A stretch of 64,000 nucleotides of DNA from Anoplolepis gracilipes (GCF_047496725.1 NC_132970.1:24082001-24146000), one strand, 5' to 3'; positions 35,236 through 49,263 are shown, counted from the first letter of the stretch. The notes: a model not told the origin generated them from the letters alone. A program made the numbers and translations.

Positions 35236-36770
35236 TTATTTAGATAATTTAATTATTATTATTTATTTAAACTATTGATATATTTAAAAATATTTAGTTA
35301 TTAACATAATTATTTTTGCTTGAATAAGTTAATCATATAATATGTAATTATTATGTTATTATTTGTATTAATCAAATGTGTATCAAATAATACAACGATA
35401 TTATTTATTCAAATAATTTAGCGCTAATATCCTGATACTAGCTGATTGTTGAAAAGTATAAAAATCACAGTTTTGTCTTCACAAGATTACATTACACGGT
35501 CATCGACAAAGTTGAAACGTCAATATGTGCGTCACTCGATAATCAGAACATTGTAATTTATAACAACGTGACCTTATCACGTCGTAGAAGGAATCTGTCT
35601 CTTTAGACAGACGATCAGAGAAAAATTCTAATTAGAACAGTATGAATTATGATCTTAAATGCGACGATAAAAATAAGCGCCACATTTATCAGAATATATG
35701 TAGTATAGAATTTATGTCACTTAAAAGTGATCCAAGAACAGTTCTAATTTATCGTATGACGAATTTGTTACCGTATCTAGCTGTTGTATATAAAAACTTA
35801 AAGGAAAAGAGAAAGAGAGAGATAGGGAGAAAAAAATAATTATTGTTTTGCTCATACGTAAATTATTAGAGTAAAACTGGTAATATCAGATCGTGATTAT
35901 CTAATTGTTAGACTACCGTGTATGAAAATTGCAACGCGATTACAATCTAATTTTTCAATAATTTAATAAAAATATAGTATAATACATCTTTTAGATACTT
36001 TCGTATAATACATTGTTGTACTTTTATTCTACTCTATGAGAAGTGTGATATAATAAAGAAATTTATTATTATACTTATCATCTATTATTATATAGAGTAT
36101 ACTTTAACAGTATAATAATATATTAAAATTAATATATTTTTATTTCTCTTTTTATATTTTTCATTATATGTCTTTTTTATTATATTTTTTATTATATATC
36201 TTTATATACAAATATATATATATGTATATGTATACAATTGCTAAAGGATAGTCAAACTGGTACTGCATCGGCTCGTGCTAAGGAAATTTTTTTACCGCTA
36301 TTCAAATAAATGTAAAGTTGTTTGATATTTTAAATTGGCATATTGCCTTTATCGAAGCGCATATGTAATGTATCGATGTATGTATACATGACAAAGTGCA
36401 CGGTCGCGTCATGCTGATTCTCCGAATCATTAAGACACGACCTCGGTCGTGTAACCCTCGTCGTCATCGTCGTCGCGTATTTTTTCTGTTATCGATCACA
36501 GCATCGTTCGTAACGACGTCGCTTATCATTTATCTCATCACCATAGATGTATTGGCAAATAACAAGAAACATTGTGCTTAACCTTTTTAGTGTTTTCACG
36601 AAAAATATCATATAAATGATAGAGTCTTTTCCGATACCGTGTCAAAGCTATACATGTATCAAAATTGTAACAAAATAAATAAAACTCAGAAATACATATT
36701 TCTTGTATTATCGTAGAAATGCTAAAGGAATTTCAAGAGTTTATGTATATAAGTACTGTAAACTTGTCTA

Positions 36771-36831
<61 letters not shown>

Positions 36832-37225
36832 AAACAAAAATTTTCTTAAAAAATTTCTGCATTCACATTTATATTTTATATATATTTTACGTAACTTTTA
36901 ATAATATTAACAGATATTGACAGATATAATACAAATAAAAAAAAATTATTTATTTTTATTTAATTTTATTAAATTTTATTTTTATAATTTTTTTATTTTT
37001 GACTCTAACAGAATAATAGTTTTTTTAATAGTAAATTTAATAGTAAATGTTTAATCTTTTTAAGGAAAAAGTTTGTTAAAAAAAATAATTAGGATGTTTT
37101 ATAATCATATAAAAGAGTGAACACATAATTTTAATATAGCACAGTATCTAATGTTATTCAAGATATGGGATCAAAGAGTATAAAGAACAAGAAAATCATT
37201 GTTAGGAACAATATTGCTGCAGATA
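35236..37225. other. AT-rich spacer with TA array
   Basis: AT-rich sequence with a TA array at 36776-36829 (54 bp) and a small CpG-richer stretch at 36390-36500. I see no gene. Confidence 0.6.
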
Positions 37226-37619
37226 AATAAATTAATCTAGCGACTATGAACCTCTATCGCGTGTAATAAACGAGACTAGTTTCGGCTATAGAAAGAATGA
37301 ACGGGTAGTTAGACCGTCACGGCTGACTGCCGCTTCATAGACGGGTATCATCTACAGTTCCCAGTCGCCAGTTTTCTTTTTCTCCCCAAAACGTCACCGT
37401 CGATATTTATGGCGAGCCATAGAGGGCCGAGGGGTTTGGTTCGCTACGTAGTGAAGAGCAGAAGCAGGACCCAAGTATAATTCTATCAACATCAGAAACT
37501 GAGCCTTGCCTCGCTCGGCCGGAAAGAGTCTGCGAGAGAGATGCAAAAGGAAGAAGCTCGCAGAAAGAGGTGAGATGTCCAAAAGAAAGTAAGAGATATA
37601 AAAATACTCTGTGTGCGCG

Positions 37620-37621
<2 letters not shown>

Positions 37622-37676
<55 letters not shown>
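37622..37676. repeat. compound (GT)n(GA)n microsatellite
   Basis: 32 bp of GT repeat passing directly into 24 bp of GA repeat. It lies in a GC-moderate patch (37230-37800). Confidence 0.96.
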
Positions 37677-37854
37677 AAAGTCACTGGAACATTTCCATAG
37701 CAATGTCATGATATTAGCGAAGAAAAGAGAGAGGGTATCTTCTGGTAAGATGTTATAATGGGGCGACCTCTGATATCACCAGTCAAGGTTATTGTCCATT
37801 GAGGTAACACAGTAGCATTAACCTTGCAAATTTACACGCTATTTTTTCTTTCTG

Positions 37855-37856
<2 letters not shown>

Positions 37857-37920
<64 letters not shown>
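37857..37920. repeat. (CT)n microsatellite
   Basis: 64 bp of pure CT repeat, only 180 bp from the compound GT/GA array and of opposite purine strand. Confidence 0.97.
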
Positions 37921-37924
<4 letters not shown>

Positions 37925-37926
<2 letters not shown>

Positions 37927-40270
37927 TGGTCCGCCAACTCTTTAGTATCTTCTTTACAGCCAGCCAGTATTACCTAGCACGCAAGCTTCTATTTAGTTAA
38001 CACGTGAATGGAGCTCTGTCAATGAATAGCATTGTCAATTCACTTGGCTATTAACTGCAAAACATGAGAAAAATATCATGTGTTGCGAATATATGTAGTG
38101 TTGCTGGACTTTGAATTTAAATTTTACTATTTTACCATAAATTTAGATTTTATGCAATGCTAATTAATTTTGCTCCAAATTACTTATTGTCAGATATTAA
38201 TTGAAATAAAAACTAATTAAACAATTTTCTGCAAACAATGTCTTATATCTTGCGATTACATACTTACGTAATTATTTAATGCAAGTAAATATATAATTAT
38301 TTTAATTCTGAATAATAAATCATATATATATATATATTTTTATTTCATTAATATAAATTTGGTTATTTTTTTCTTCAAATAAGATTACTAGCACTTACAA
38401 GTTTCTTCTGCCCTCGTCTTTTCGCTTAACTTGATAACAACGTGCGAATGAAATAAGTACCTGCGCGGGTACGGTAGACATATAAGATTACTTTTGGAGA
38501 TTTGAGACCGCGTTCACGCAACCCTTTTAACTTACGAGGCTGGAAAAGCCTGTTGGACAGGTGGAACGAGACCGGCCGAAGGCGCGTTACGCATTATTTC
38601 AAGTTCATTGATTTTCAAAACATTGAAGCTTCCTGCTTCGTGCGACAGTCACGTTAAGTTCCAAAACACGCAATCATCCAGTTTATCGCGTCGATATTCA
38701 CCGCGAGAAAACACGAAAGACTTTTTCGAGACGACCCTGTTCAAGGCGAGGCTTCCGATAGTTTCTACAGAATTCTTATACGGTGACTTCTAAATGCGCG
38801 CACTTCGAGGAGGTCTAAAGAATTGAAAGATTTATTATCGTCCGTCGTTATTATAGATATGAGAAATAAGTTACGCACACGTCGTGTGTGGGTTAACCAA
38901 ATGTCGTGACGAAATAGTCATTGTGTAGTATTGTGAAACATTCTTCAACATGAAAGCTACTTGAATTTTAAAAACATTCAGCTTCTACAGAATAATATGA
39001 TGTTATCAAATTGTAGTCCTTCTCAGATATATGTCTTGTCGCGTAATATTATATATGTAATTTTGTAAATTAAATATTATTAGGAATTATATTTTCATTA
39101 TATATATATATATATAATTAAGAATAATATTTCTATTTCATATTACAAATTTATTCTTAATTAAATATTAAAAGAACATAATATTATATCTATTATATCT
39201 AATTGTGTCTGTATAGATAAATTCATTGAAAAAAAGATTTATGATATATTCTTTTTATACACGTTATATTTTCATTTATAAAATATTCTCTTAAACAAAT
39301 ATGACTGCAATAGCATATTGTTTCAATTTGAAGAACGAACTGTATCACTAGACACGATGACGTATGCTATTCCACGTTTTTCAAATTCTCGAGATCCGTT
39401 TTAATTATTAAGTGGATGACATGAGAAGGCGCCATGTTCACGCTGGAGAAAGTATTGAAGAGAGGAAAAGGATATCCCGATGAAAATATCGTAAAACGTT
39501 TTATAACCGACATAAATAGTAAACGAGAGTAAGAGCGACTTTCGTCGCTATGTATTGGTGCCACTCACAAGCGCCTAGATACATTTAAGAACTAAAAGAA
39601 GGTACGTATCGTGATAACTGTACTGCCAATTTTTTTATTTCATTATTAATTTATAACAAACTGTGAATATTTAAGTTCAAGTTGGTTATTACTTTCAAAT
39701 TAAATTTCGCAAAGAACCAATTTTGAATTGTTTTTTTTTTTTTTATAATTCCATATAATCGACAAAAAAAGATACAATAATTAACAATTTTGAGATTGTA
39801 AACATTTAATCATTGACTTACATTTGAGGTAGAAAATAAGATCTTATCTTTAGAAAAAATTTTCTAAAAAAAAGTATTTGTAGTAGAAAAATTGAATTTT
39901 TGTATGTCATAATTTTATGGACAATAAAATAGTGATAAAAATTCCATTGAAAAAGATATAACAATTATATTTTAAGATATATTTATTCGAGAAAATCTCA
40001 CACATGTTTTTTAACATTTGTCTATATTCAATGTGTCATTTAAAAAACTATAATTTGTGGAAAAATTACAGCTATGCGGTGAATCAATACGATAAAATTA
40101 TATTAGATTTCAAAAAAGACATTAATGCGCATTACACTATCTTTCATATAAAAATATTTTCTATATATATATATATATGTCATTGCCAGCTAAAAATCTC
40201 GTGTATCAGCTCGTTCCCTGCTGCCGGTGAAATATTATTTTTAATATTTCCCGTATATCGCTGCGAGAAT
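37925..40270. other. spacer
   Basis: AT-rich except for a CpG-rich patch at 38400-38880 that contains short chance frames. I see no gene. Confidence 0.6.
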
Positions 40271-40644
40271 TCAGGCCATTAATTAATTTCGAGCCACTGT
40301 GTACCGTTTTGAATGGGAACTGTCAGACGAGCGCCATCGCGCGCGAAAAATTATCGCGCATAGTCGCAATGTCGATTTCCGCGAAAACAAACAGAAATCC
40401 GGCGATCTATCCCGATGCGCCGCTTATTTGGCAAAATTGCCCATCGCGTCGAATTATTCGAAACTAATTCTGTCACGCCGCTGCGCGCAATAGTAAACAT
40501 CTTTCATGGACCAACCAACTGATTGTAAATGCGCAAAGCAAGGTGCGTGAACCACGAAAGATTGTCGTCCTAAGCCTAATCGAACGCGAGAGAGTGCCCC
40601 GCTCTAGTCCGGCCGGTTATACGATATCATAAAAGAAATCACGT

Positions 40645-40671
<27 letters not shown>

Positions 40672-40738
<67 letters not shown>
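40672..40738. repeat. (GA)n microsatellite
   Basis: 67 bp of pure GA repeat, with GAAA variants just upstream. Confidence 0.97.
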
Positions 40739-40740
<2 letters not shown>

Positions 40741-40743
<3 letters not shown>

Positions 40744-40776
40744 GGACAGACGGACAGACGGACAGACGGATGGACG
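40741..40776. repeat. octanucleotide tandem repeat
   Basis: About four and a half units of GACGGACA directly abutting the GA array. The last full unit is GACGGATG. Confidence 0.93.
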
Positions 40777-40833
40777 TGCTTACGGACCGATCAGGTTTAG
40801 GCAGCTGTCTACAACCACGTCACTCAAACTCAC

Positions 40834-40954
40834 CATCGGCCTCGCAGTGGAATGAATGCCTTTCATTATGAGCGTTATCGCCTACCCAATCTCCACAACC
40901 CTTTCTGCTTCTTTCGAGCTGCTCTCTTTTCTCCGATTCTCCGTAGACTCTTTG
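40834..40954 (-). CDS. weak candidate exon, unknown
   Basis: On the minus strand an open frame of about 40 codons runs from just after a TAG to a strong donor (CGATG|GTGAGTTTG). It includes charged, non-repetitive sequence (QRVYGESEKREQLERS near the start, DNAHNERHSFHCEAD at the end). It has no ATG and no convincing acceptor, and the plus strand is also open here. It may be a 5' UTR exon or chance. Confidence 0.14.
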
Positions 40955-41189
40955 CTACGGCCTACCTCCTCATTTTAGTCCAAAGACTCTCTCTCTCTCT
41001 CTCTTCTCTCGCGATAGGCATAAACAGGCGCGAGTGTATGTGATAAAGCGAATGTGAAGAGAAGAAAGCACCTACATGTATATACGCGAGTGAAAAGGGG
41101 AGCGGCGGAAGGAGCATAGCGGTTGTTATCGTTTAATGTACCGGAATACTCTCTTATACTTGCTCGCAAGATTTATTGTGGATAACCCT

Positions 41190-43130
41190 GTTGGGTTCTC
41201 CTTTCTTTTTTGTCATCGAGACATTTCGCTTATACAGCCTGATTGTTCGACGAGGTTGAGAAAAACAATAATTAGCAGAATAATTAAAAAAAAGAATTCT
41301 GCAATCGTTAACCATTGCGAAATGTAAAAGAAGAATTAAAAAAATGATATAATTCTAGAAACTATTTAAAATTCATCTTCATCTTTTTTGCGCTTTTTGC
41401 GGAGACGTTTTATCGAATATCTTATGCCGATATTAATATTCTAATTTTTTTATATATAGAAATAGCAAAAAATTAATGTCAAATTGTATATTATAATAAA
41501 TTCTTGCTCATAGACATCATATTCAATATTCCCGCATCAACGGATAAAAAAATATTCCGCTACATTATTCACGGCGCATCTCGGTACCACTTTAATTATT
41601 CTCGACGAAAACAGCCGCGAGATAAAAACCGCCTCTCGCAAATTAACAGACTCAACGGCGCATGACTACCACTACTGTCAGCGGCTCATTATCGTCGAAT
41701 GAATAATTGAGTTATAATATGCCTATCCCAGATTACACCGACATCTTATACTACCTCCCTTGATTGTCGGTTACCGGTTCGTTAGTGATGCGTCGGCAGT
41801 CTCGCTATGTGATCGCAGACTCATTCGCGTAAGTACACGACAAGGTGCCAAGCAATTTTTTCGTGTCAATCGTCGAGATTAGTAAGGCGAAACGAGGCGC
41901 GACGTACAATTTTAATCATAATAGCGACGACCTATCGGTGTTTTACCGCAATATTGATAGTTTGTCTGACGAATGGGTAATTCTCAATATGCACACGTAT
42001 ATTCCATATTATACATATTACATGTATATACATGCTCGTATATTGCATAAAATTTACATGTAAATGTTAATTAATTTATTCCGCGCTGTATATACATATA
42101 TAGTATATACATATATGTATATGTATATACACACGTGTGCTCCTCGCTTTCCTCGCGTCTCTTTTAAATGTCCTATTTCATTGATATATTTCAATTTCTT
42201 ATTTCATTTTTTTTTTTCTTCTTTTATTCCTCCGGTTCGTTCTTTTTCTTTGCTTCATTCTTTCTCTTGTTCATAAAGATTCAAGTGCATTGACCACACC
42301 GTTAGATGCAGCGCAACGTTTTCGTGAGAACGGAAACCGATCGAGCGGCACGCGGAAATATCAGTTGCGGCCTTGTTATCCGGAAACGGTTTAACAGGCG
42401 TGGGTGGCCCGTTGATTTCTCAGACTGCTACGTACTACGAGTACCTTTGGTCGTCTCGATGCAATTTAACTCTCCATAAACCAAGAGATTTCAAAGTATA
42501 TAATCTATTTCAAACATGTCGTATACTGTGTCATACATTGACGCGTGCAATCTTTCAGATAGTACATTAATAATTTCGGATCATATCTGCTATCCGATAA
42601 AAACGATTTTTGTAGATATTCTTTGATTAAAATAATTTTCCATTTATTTCAGAGAGACAATTGTGTTACAATATCATTTATGTATTAAACAGTGACGTCA
42701 CATACACTTCACTCTATAAATCCCTTTTTGCATTTTTCCAACAATCATTCTATAAAAGTGGAAAAATGTGATCACACTTTTAACCTTTGAATATTGAAAT
42801 ACTTTACGTGCTGCTGATGACAATTAAAATCGCCTTGTACTGTTCACGTCAGTTTTTAATTTCTGCGAATATTCGTAGCGCGTGTTGCGTTTCGTCGTCT
42901 GTAAACAGCCAATAGGCTTCACACGCAGATAGATACCAATTTTAAACCGTCAAAAGAATTGTACGTCCACCTCCCGTACTTCCAAAATATGATATGGTTG
43001 GAACAACAATCGATTAATAATCGAGTTAAATTCTTGTCACAACTGTCCGAGAAGGGTTATATTTCAGTTTACGGTCATCAAAGGGCAAAACGTATGCCTT
43101 TTTCACGGATAATATTACTGGATAATTAGT
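41190..43130. other. spacer
   Basis: AT-rich, with small CpG-richer stretches at 41560-41960 and 42280-42480. A donor-like CGC|GTAAGT lies near 41829 on the plus strand, with no supporting frame. I see no gene. Confidence 0.55.
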
Positions 43131-43135
43131 CGATC

Positions 43136-43154
43136 CGCGCGCGCGCGCGCGCGC
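43136..43154. repeat. (CG)n run
   Basis: 19 bp of alternating C and G, 30 bp to the left of the candidate donor at 43184-43185. Confidence 0.95.
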
Positions 43155-43185
43155 TATCTTTTGCAGTCAAAGTGTTTTCACTCAC

Positions 43186-43240
43186 CAGTTTCTGAAACCA
43201 GTTCCTGAATCTTTACTGTGCTGCAGCGACACGCCATCAT
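43186..43240 (-). CDS. weak candidate first coding exon
   Basis: On the minus strand two consecutive ATGs (43240 and 43237) open 18 codons, MMACRCSTVKIQELVSET. They end one base before a strong donor (AACTG|GTGAGTG). An in-frame TGA lies a few codons upstream, so this would be a true first coding exon. The sequence is short and the family unknown. Confidence 0.18.
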
Positions 43241-43499
43241 CGACCGAGTTCATCCTCCGATGGCGTGCAAATCTCACGTTCACTTTACAAGCAATGTATT
43301 TAAATGCGACGATATCGAGTCTGGACAAGCCGGACACTTTGACACTCGGCTTCCTAATGATCGGTAAGCTGCCTACCGGAGAAAAAGAGGGTTTTCAATG
43401 CCGATACGATAGACTATTTGATCGACGCATCGTCTCGCGGCATTCGACGCTTATTGTATGCACTCGTCTCAACTATATTCGCTGAAACAACTTGTTTCA

Positions 43500-45010
43500 T
43501 GGATTATCTCCCGCGCGGTGGATTCACATCTGACTCGTGTTGGAAAACGTCCTATAATTTCCGCAACAAGAAATCACTACCTATCGTTTGAAATCAACGA
43601 CTGACAAATAAGGATTAAATAGATGAGAGTTTTCAAAGAGTTTTGAAGTATTATGGGAAAAGATTTTTTTTCATCCCAGTAATAATTTAGCAATCAATGA
43701 ATAATATTCGAGTAATTAGTTCGAGTAATAGTTGCAATCTAACGCAAATGAAATCAATTAATTAATCAATCTTGTCAATAAAATTTTATATTCTTTTAGA
43801 TTTATAAAAAGATGGAAATTTATGTATTTCTTATACTAACTAATTTGAGAAACGCTCTTGTACTGTCTTCATTTCAAAATTCAAATCATTAGAAATCATC
43901 ATATAATTGCAATATAATATTTGATACGACAATTAATAAAAATAATCGTACCGTATTCTCATGTTAAATTTTATCACTGCGTAAATCATAATTCTAACAA
44001 TATTGCGTACATATAAAAAATCATCAAAATTGCGAAAAGCAAAAAAAGTTTTAATAATCCTTTTATCATTTGAGAAACAAGCTTAGAGAGCAATCGTATG
44101 CATACGTGCATAGTTTAGCACATGTGTACATATATACATACGCCAAACATGAAATATCATATAGGTAAAGATTAAATCAACAGAATTGAGCGGCAATTTT
44201 TTCTCATTGTAAATTTATTTCCTCCACTGTATACGCGAGTGGTCGTAGATCTTTCGCGATGATCGCACGAGTGCGCAAAGCCAATTGTCTGCATTTCTTG
44301 CGGCACACCGTCGCTCCGAGCAATTGACTTTGATCCGTCCGTGTGCGCGCGTAACATTGAACGCAATTACGGTCAATTTACAATACCCCCCCTCCCCCTC
44401 CCTTTCCGCCCCCGTGCTGTCCGCCGACCGGGCCGGTAATCGCCCGTAGGTGGACAGAGCTGCGTATCGATTGCTTTGGGATTCTATCCGATATTTCGAA
44501 CGTAACCAATTAACGCGCCGGCACGCGAGTGCAACGCGTGGATGTGCATTCCGCGTCCACGAGTGTACCGTACATTGTACCACGACCGTTATGATTTTTC
44601 ATAGAAAGCGACCGGCGCGGCGCGCCGGCGTTAAACGCTGTATATACCGAATCGCCCATCTAATATAAATCAACGTTTTGATCGATCGTAACTAAACTTT
44701 CCGAGACAATTGTAAGTTTCGGCGAGAAAATACAACTTTGAAAGAAATGCATACTTTGTATCAAGTATTTTTTTTTTTTTCTCTTAATGTGTTAGGCATT
44801 TTTTTGCATTTTACAAATGCATTTTTTTATATTTATTATATAAACAAGATACTCTGTACATAATATTCTATATATAAGATTCTACACGTCATTCTATAAT
44901 TTAGATGATGCAACAATTATAGTTAGAGTTTTAATCTTATATTTATGTTTAAATTTGTTAAAATTTCGATTCAATTATTTTTAGATAATATGCATATTTC
45001 TTCGCGTTTA
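43500..45010. other. spacer with a CpG-rich patch
   Basis: 43560-44180 and 44700-45000 are AT-rich. 44200-44680 is CpG-rich, open on both strands by composition, and contains the G-quadruplex-type tract at 44386-44413. No gene is supported. Confidence 0.5.
44386..44413 (-). other. G-quadruplex motif
   Basis: On the minus strand the G-tracts of 5, 3, 5 and 7 bases (with an extra GG) are separated by loops of 6, 1 and 1 bases. This fits the usual four-tract G-quadruplex pattern with short loops. Confidence 0.75.
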
Positions 45011-47985
45011 AATATTTATATATATATGAATCGTCCGTGTTTGAGTCATGGAATAAAAGGCAACAAAGAAACAGCCAGAGACGGGACACCTGCCATCTCA
45101 TCTTCGACGCAACCCCGCAATCATCCACGCACGACCATCATGAGCCGCAAAAATTTATCGATCGCACCGACGCGGCAATTCGTAATTTTCATCTTGACTC
45201 CTTTCAGTCACGGTATCGACGGACCCAAGGAGAGCTCTCAGAAAGCGCTCTTTCTCTCTCTCACTTTCTCGCGATTCTCAGTACGAGCGTGATGATGCGG
45301 CGGGGCAGCGCCGAGAGCGTATAGGCTGTTTCGTGTCCAGTCACCGTTAAAGCCCGCGGATTCGAGTGGACGTGACTCTTCGTATAATATTACATCCTAT
45401 TAGGGCCCAGAGTAACTGCCGGGCGAAACGCGACAGCGACGATAAACGGAAGGGGCAGTGCCTCAAGATGCGTGCTACCCAGCCGTCACACGTGAAATAA
45501 TATGACATTTCGCGGCTAAAACGTACGGTCCCGCTATACGCCTATTTAGCGTGCATTACGGTTAGGTTCGGATACCTGTATTATGCGTATGTCGGAACAT
45601 TGGTATATTCGAGTACTTGCACTCCACGTCCCGCCAATGTCCAATTACTTTTATTTTCGCGTCCCTATCATCGTATCGTGCCGATCGCCCCGAGAGATTA
45701 GTTTTCGCTATGAGCCTTTTCAAAAGTTGCATGCACGCAAACGCTTAAAAAAGAAAGAATGAAAAAGAAAAAGATTGTGTCAGCAGATACATAAATCTAG
45801 AAATTTTTCTAAAATTTTTTTTACAAATTGTAATTCTATCGAGATCAGGACGGATTTAGAAATTATATGATACAACATGTTTTTCATTCTACATTCTTTT
45901 TTATTATTTGCAGATATTTTGACCAACTTGTGATGTAATTTTATAAAAATTAAATTAATTTAAAAAAAATAAGAATAAAATTTGATATATTCTTTTAGAA
46001 TATATGTTCTAGAAGAATATTGTAAATATAAAAATTAAATTTCCTCACTCTCTTTCTCTTTCTCTCTCTCTCTTTTTCTCTCTTTAAGAAAAAGAAGCAA
46101 TTTTTATACATTTTAAATTTTGTAATTTAATAATTTATATAATTTAAATTTACAAAATGCTCATCAATTAAATTCATTTTCATCTTGTTGCTCTCGTTAT
46201 TGTGCAGAAATGACCACGTTTTGTATCAGTCTAAATTTTGTGATATACATTGTGCATTCAGGAAGTTAAGTAATAATTCACAACAAGAGCGAAAATGTTA
46301 GACAACGATTAAATGGATTCACCTAAATTTTAATCATTAATTAGTTTATAGTATAAATAATTGATAACAAAATTTTACAATGAATTATTACATTTGATAT
46401 TGCTTAATGCCAGCCATAATTAATATTTCGTGATTTATTATTATTTATTTTTTGTCAGATTTTATTTTGAAGAAAGACTATATACTTTCTGAATATATTC
46501 TAATATGTATATGTATAAAAATAACAAAATACACTAATTGTAAGCACATTCTTTCTTTACACGAACACTGGCAAATAATAAATGACGATAAATCACAAAA
46601 ATTATTAATTATAGCTCAGACTAAACAATATTAAACGTAATTGTAAAATTTTCCATGTATCGACACAGTCATTCATTATCATACTCCAGTTAAGGATATC
46701 TATCTTTTTCATAGCATAGTTTTTAGACCAATGTAGTACGCATTGTCGTCTGTTTGAGGAAATCCTGAAGAAAAGGCAGAAGAAAGAATAGTAAGCGAGA
46801 AACGGCATCGCGCTCTTTCGAGGGGATGGACGGGCAGAGCGGATCGCACTGAAGGAAAATTTCGACTATAAATAGCAGTGTATTCTAAACGAGGTACAGA
46901 AAGCGCATTGGATCTAAATTATGAATTTCATCAGCGGCAGTCTGCCGTTTCATTCCGCGTTTTAGCCTCACCCCTGACGGCTCCACCGTCTTGTCTCTCC
47001 TACACCCTCCTCTTCATCTTCCATGAACTGGCTGGCCGCGTCGTCCCCTCACCGTCCCTCCGCTACTTTCCTCCCCCTTCGCCTGCGCGATACCTTTTAG
47101 CGCGCGGGCACGGGAGATGAAAAGTTCTGGCGAAGACATAAAAATGCGGCGCTGCATTTCCCTTTTAAAATAACGCCCTTTGCTTCTTTTTCAGTTTATT
47201 ATTATCAAGTCATGCAGCTTGCATTTTCCGCTCTCGGCCTTCGCTACTCGTTCCTCGTCCACCCTCTGACCCTCTCGCCCTTGCACCAAGGATACCAACA
47301 GCGCCTTAGGCACGTATAACACGCTAAAACTACCCTCTTGCTCTCATCCCTCGCCCGCCTTTCTACTGCTCCTGCGCGAACTGTAGAACTGTATTCGAAT
47401 ATAACTTTGCGTTTAGGAAGTTTCTGTTATGAGAATTAACGCCTCTCGTGTTTGTCTAACAATAAGTACGAACGAAAGGCTGTCGTTGAGCCGTCCGTAC
47501 CCACGTGATCGCTTTTCCAAATATTCCACAATTGATTAATATCGATCGGTTGCAATAGGTAATCTTTGTTTCACAACGATCTTGATTTCACAACATGACT
47601 GTAATCATTTACTCGTTCAAGCTACTTTACAGAACTATTTGCTTTCAAAAATATCTCAGAACCAGATTTAACAAGTACTAATAGAATATCTTTTTTAAGA
47701 ATAATAATAATTCATGTTGGAAGATATGTATGAAGCATCTAATTAGCATGAAAGAAATATATCTAATTATAAAAAATAAAAGAGATTTGAATCTCTCATT
47801 TTCGATATACATCATTGATATATTCCTTAAATGATCGTGTCGTTTCTGCGAACATTAAATTTCTTGGAACTCTTAATGCGCTCATAAACGTTTTACGTCT
47901 CAAGCATAATAATGCTGCTGAAATTTATGTATATATATACGGTTGGAAATGATTATAACAAATTAGAGCGAGTCTCACTGCGAAA
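45010..47985. other. CpG patches and spacer
   Basis: 45020-45740 and 46790-47540 are CpG-rich patches. The rest, 45750-46790 and 47540-47985, is AT-rich with C/T-rich runs near 46040-46080. Frames in the patches (for example plus 44945-45292 and plus 46878-47120) are overlapped by others and not recognised. I see no supported gene. Confidence 0.5.
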
Positions 47986-48108
47986 GGAAAATTTCTCTGC
48001 TGACCGAATGTGAAAGCCGTGGCGGCTTTACTTACAGCTCTGCGTCATCGTGAATCATCCGTGATCGGCTTCTACCTGTCGCTAGGTATATGCATTTGAT
48101 ATAAATAA

Positions 48109-48285
48109 GAGAGTCGGGAGGGAACGGATGAAGAGGAGGTGAAAGAAGAAAACGATGAAGAGAAGGTTTTTCGAGCAGCCGCAGACATCGTGTCCACCTT
48201 CCCAATAAATAACGAGATAATCTTCAGTGAAATCAGGCGAGTTATGTCCGCCATAAAGATTGACCCGCGTTGTGGATACACACAG
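48109..48285 (+). CDS. candidate exon, unknown protein
   Basis: An open plus-strand frame of 59 codons ends in phase 0 at a good donor (ACACAG|GTAAGA, GT at 48286). The sequence is acidic at the start (about DEEEVKEENDEEK) and then mixed, ending IKIDPRCGYTQ. There is no in-frame ATG before codon 42 (the Met in RRVMSAIKID). A TAA precedes the frame at 48106, and no clear acceptor lies inside it, so the left boundary is undefined. The minus strand is also open. The family is unknown. Confidence 0.2.
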
Positions 48286-48289
48286 GTAA

Positions 48290-49263
48290 GATCGCACGTT
48301 GAAGGAGCGCACGCACACTAACCCGAATGATTTACCGATGATTATCGAGCATTCCTGATTTTCTGAAACAGCACGGGAAAGAAAGGGGAAGGAGTCTTCA
48401 TCTTTCTCTTGAAAGGATTTTGAATGAAACAGGAGGCAGCGTCACGTTCCCGTTTCATGACAGGTTTAAAGACGACATCGTAGCATTGAGGTAGATAACA
48501 CCAAAGGATAGAAGGTCGTCATTTCGTCGGGAATTTAGGGAAGTGAATTCTTAATAATCGACGTTTAAACAACGCTCCGCAAATTGCCTTTCTCATCGGA
48601 TCATATTTTTTACCGTCCGCGATGATGTCGCGTGAAAATAAATCGCCAATACATCTCTGTTCTACTTTTAAATTCTCAAAAGTGTTTCGCCACGCTTAAT
48701 GACATAATCATATTACGCCTGATAGTAAATTTTATATATTAGACATTTATTTAAATAATAATAAATTTCAGAAACGACGCATATTTCGACATGATAATAA
48801 AATAGAAAATTGATAATATTACTATTATTAGCATTAGATTTCTTTCTCAAATGAAATGTATTCTTTCGCAATCTATCCGTTGTGCAAGATTGTAATATAT
48901 GTATGTTTATGACAGTTGTAAATAATTACAAAAGTAATTACAAAATAAATAAATGGCAAGGAAAACTCATTTTTAATAATATAATATAACATATCAGCGC
49001 AATAAATTTACTAATAAGCATACTAAATTTTAATAATTATATTAATTAATTTATGTTTTATAAATAGGTATTATATACATATATGCAATGGTAGAGCAAA
49101 TTATAATGCACAATCGTGGACTCAACGACGCAAAACTGATTTCCAAATATTTTAGAAAGATCAGACCTTATATTTACAAATAAAAAGAAATCTTCATGAA
49201 AAGTGTATAAGTGTATAAGTGTATTAAGTGTATTTCTTCTTATAAATTCAAAATTTAACTATC

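Noticed and set aside
39825..39845. TTGAGGTAGAAAAT resembling the let-7 seed
   Set aside because: Only the first eight or so bases match, and no hairpin arm is visible nearby.
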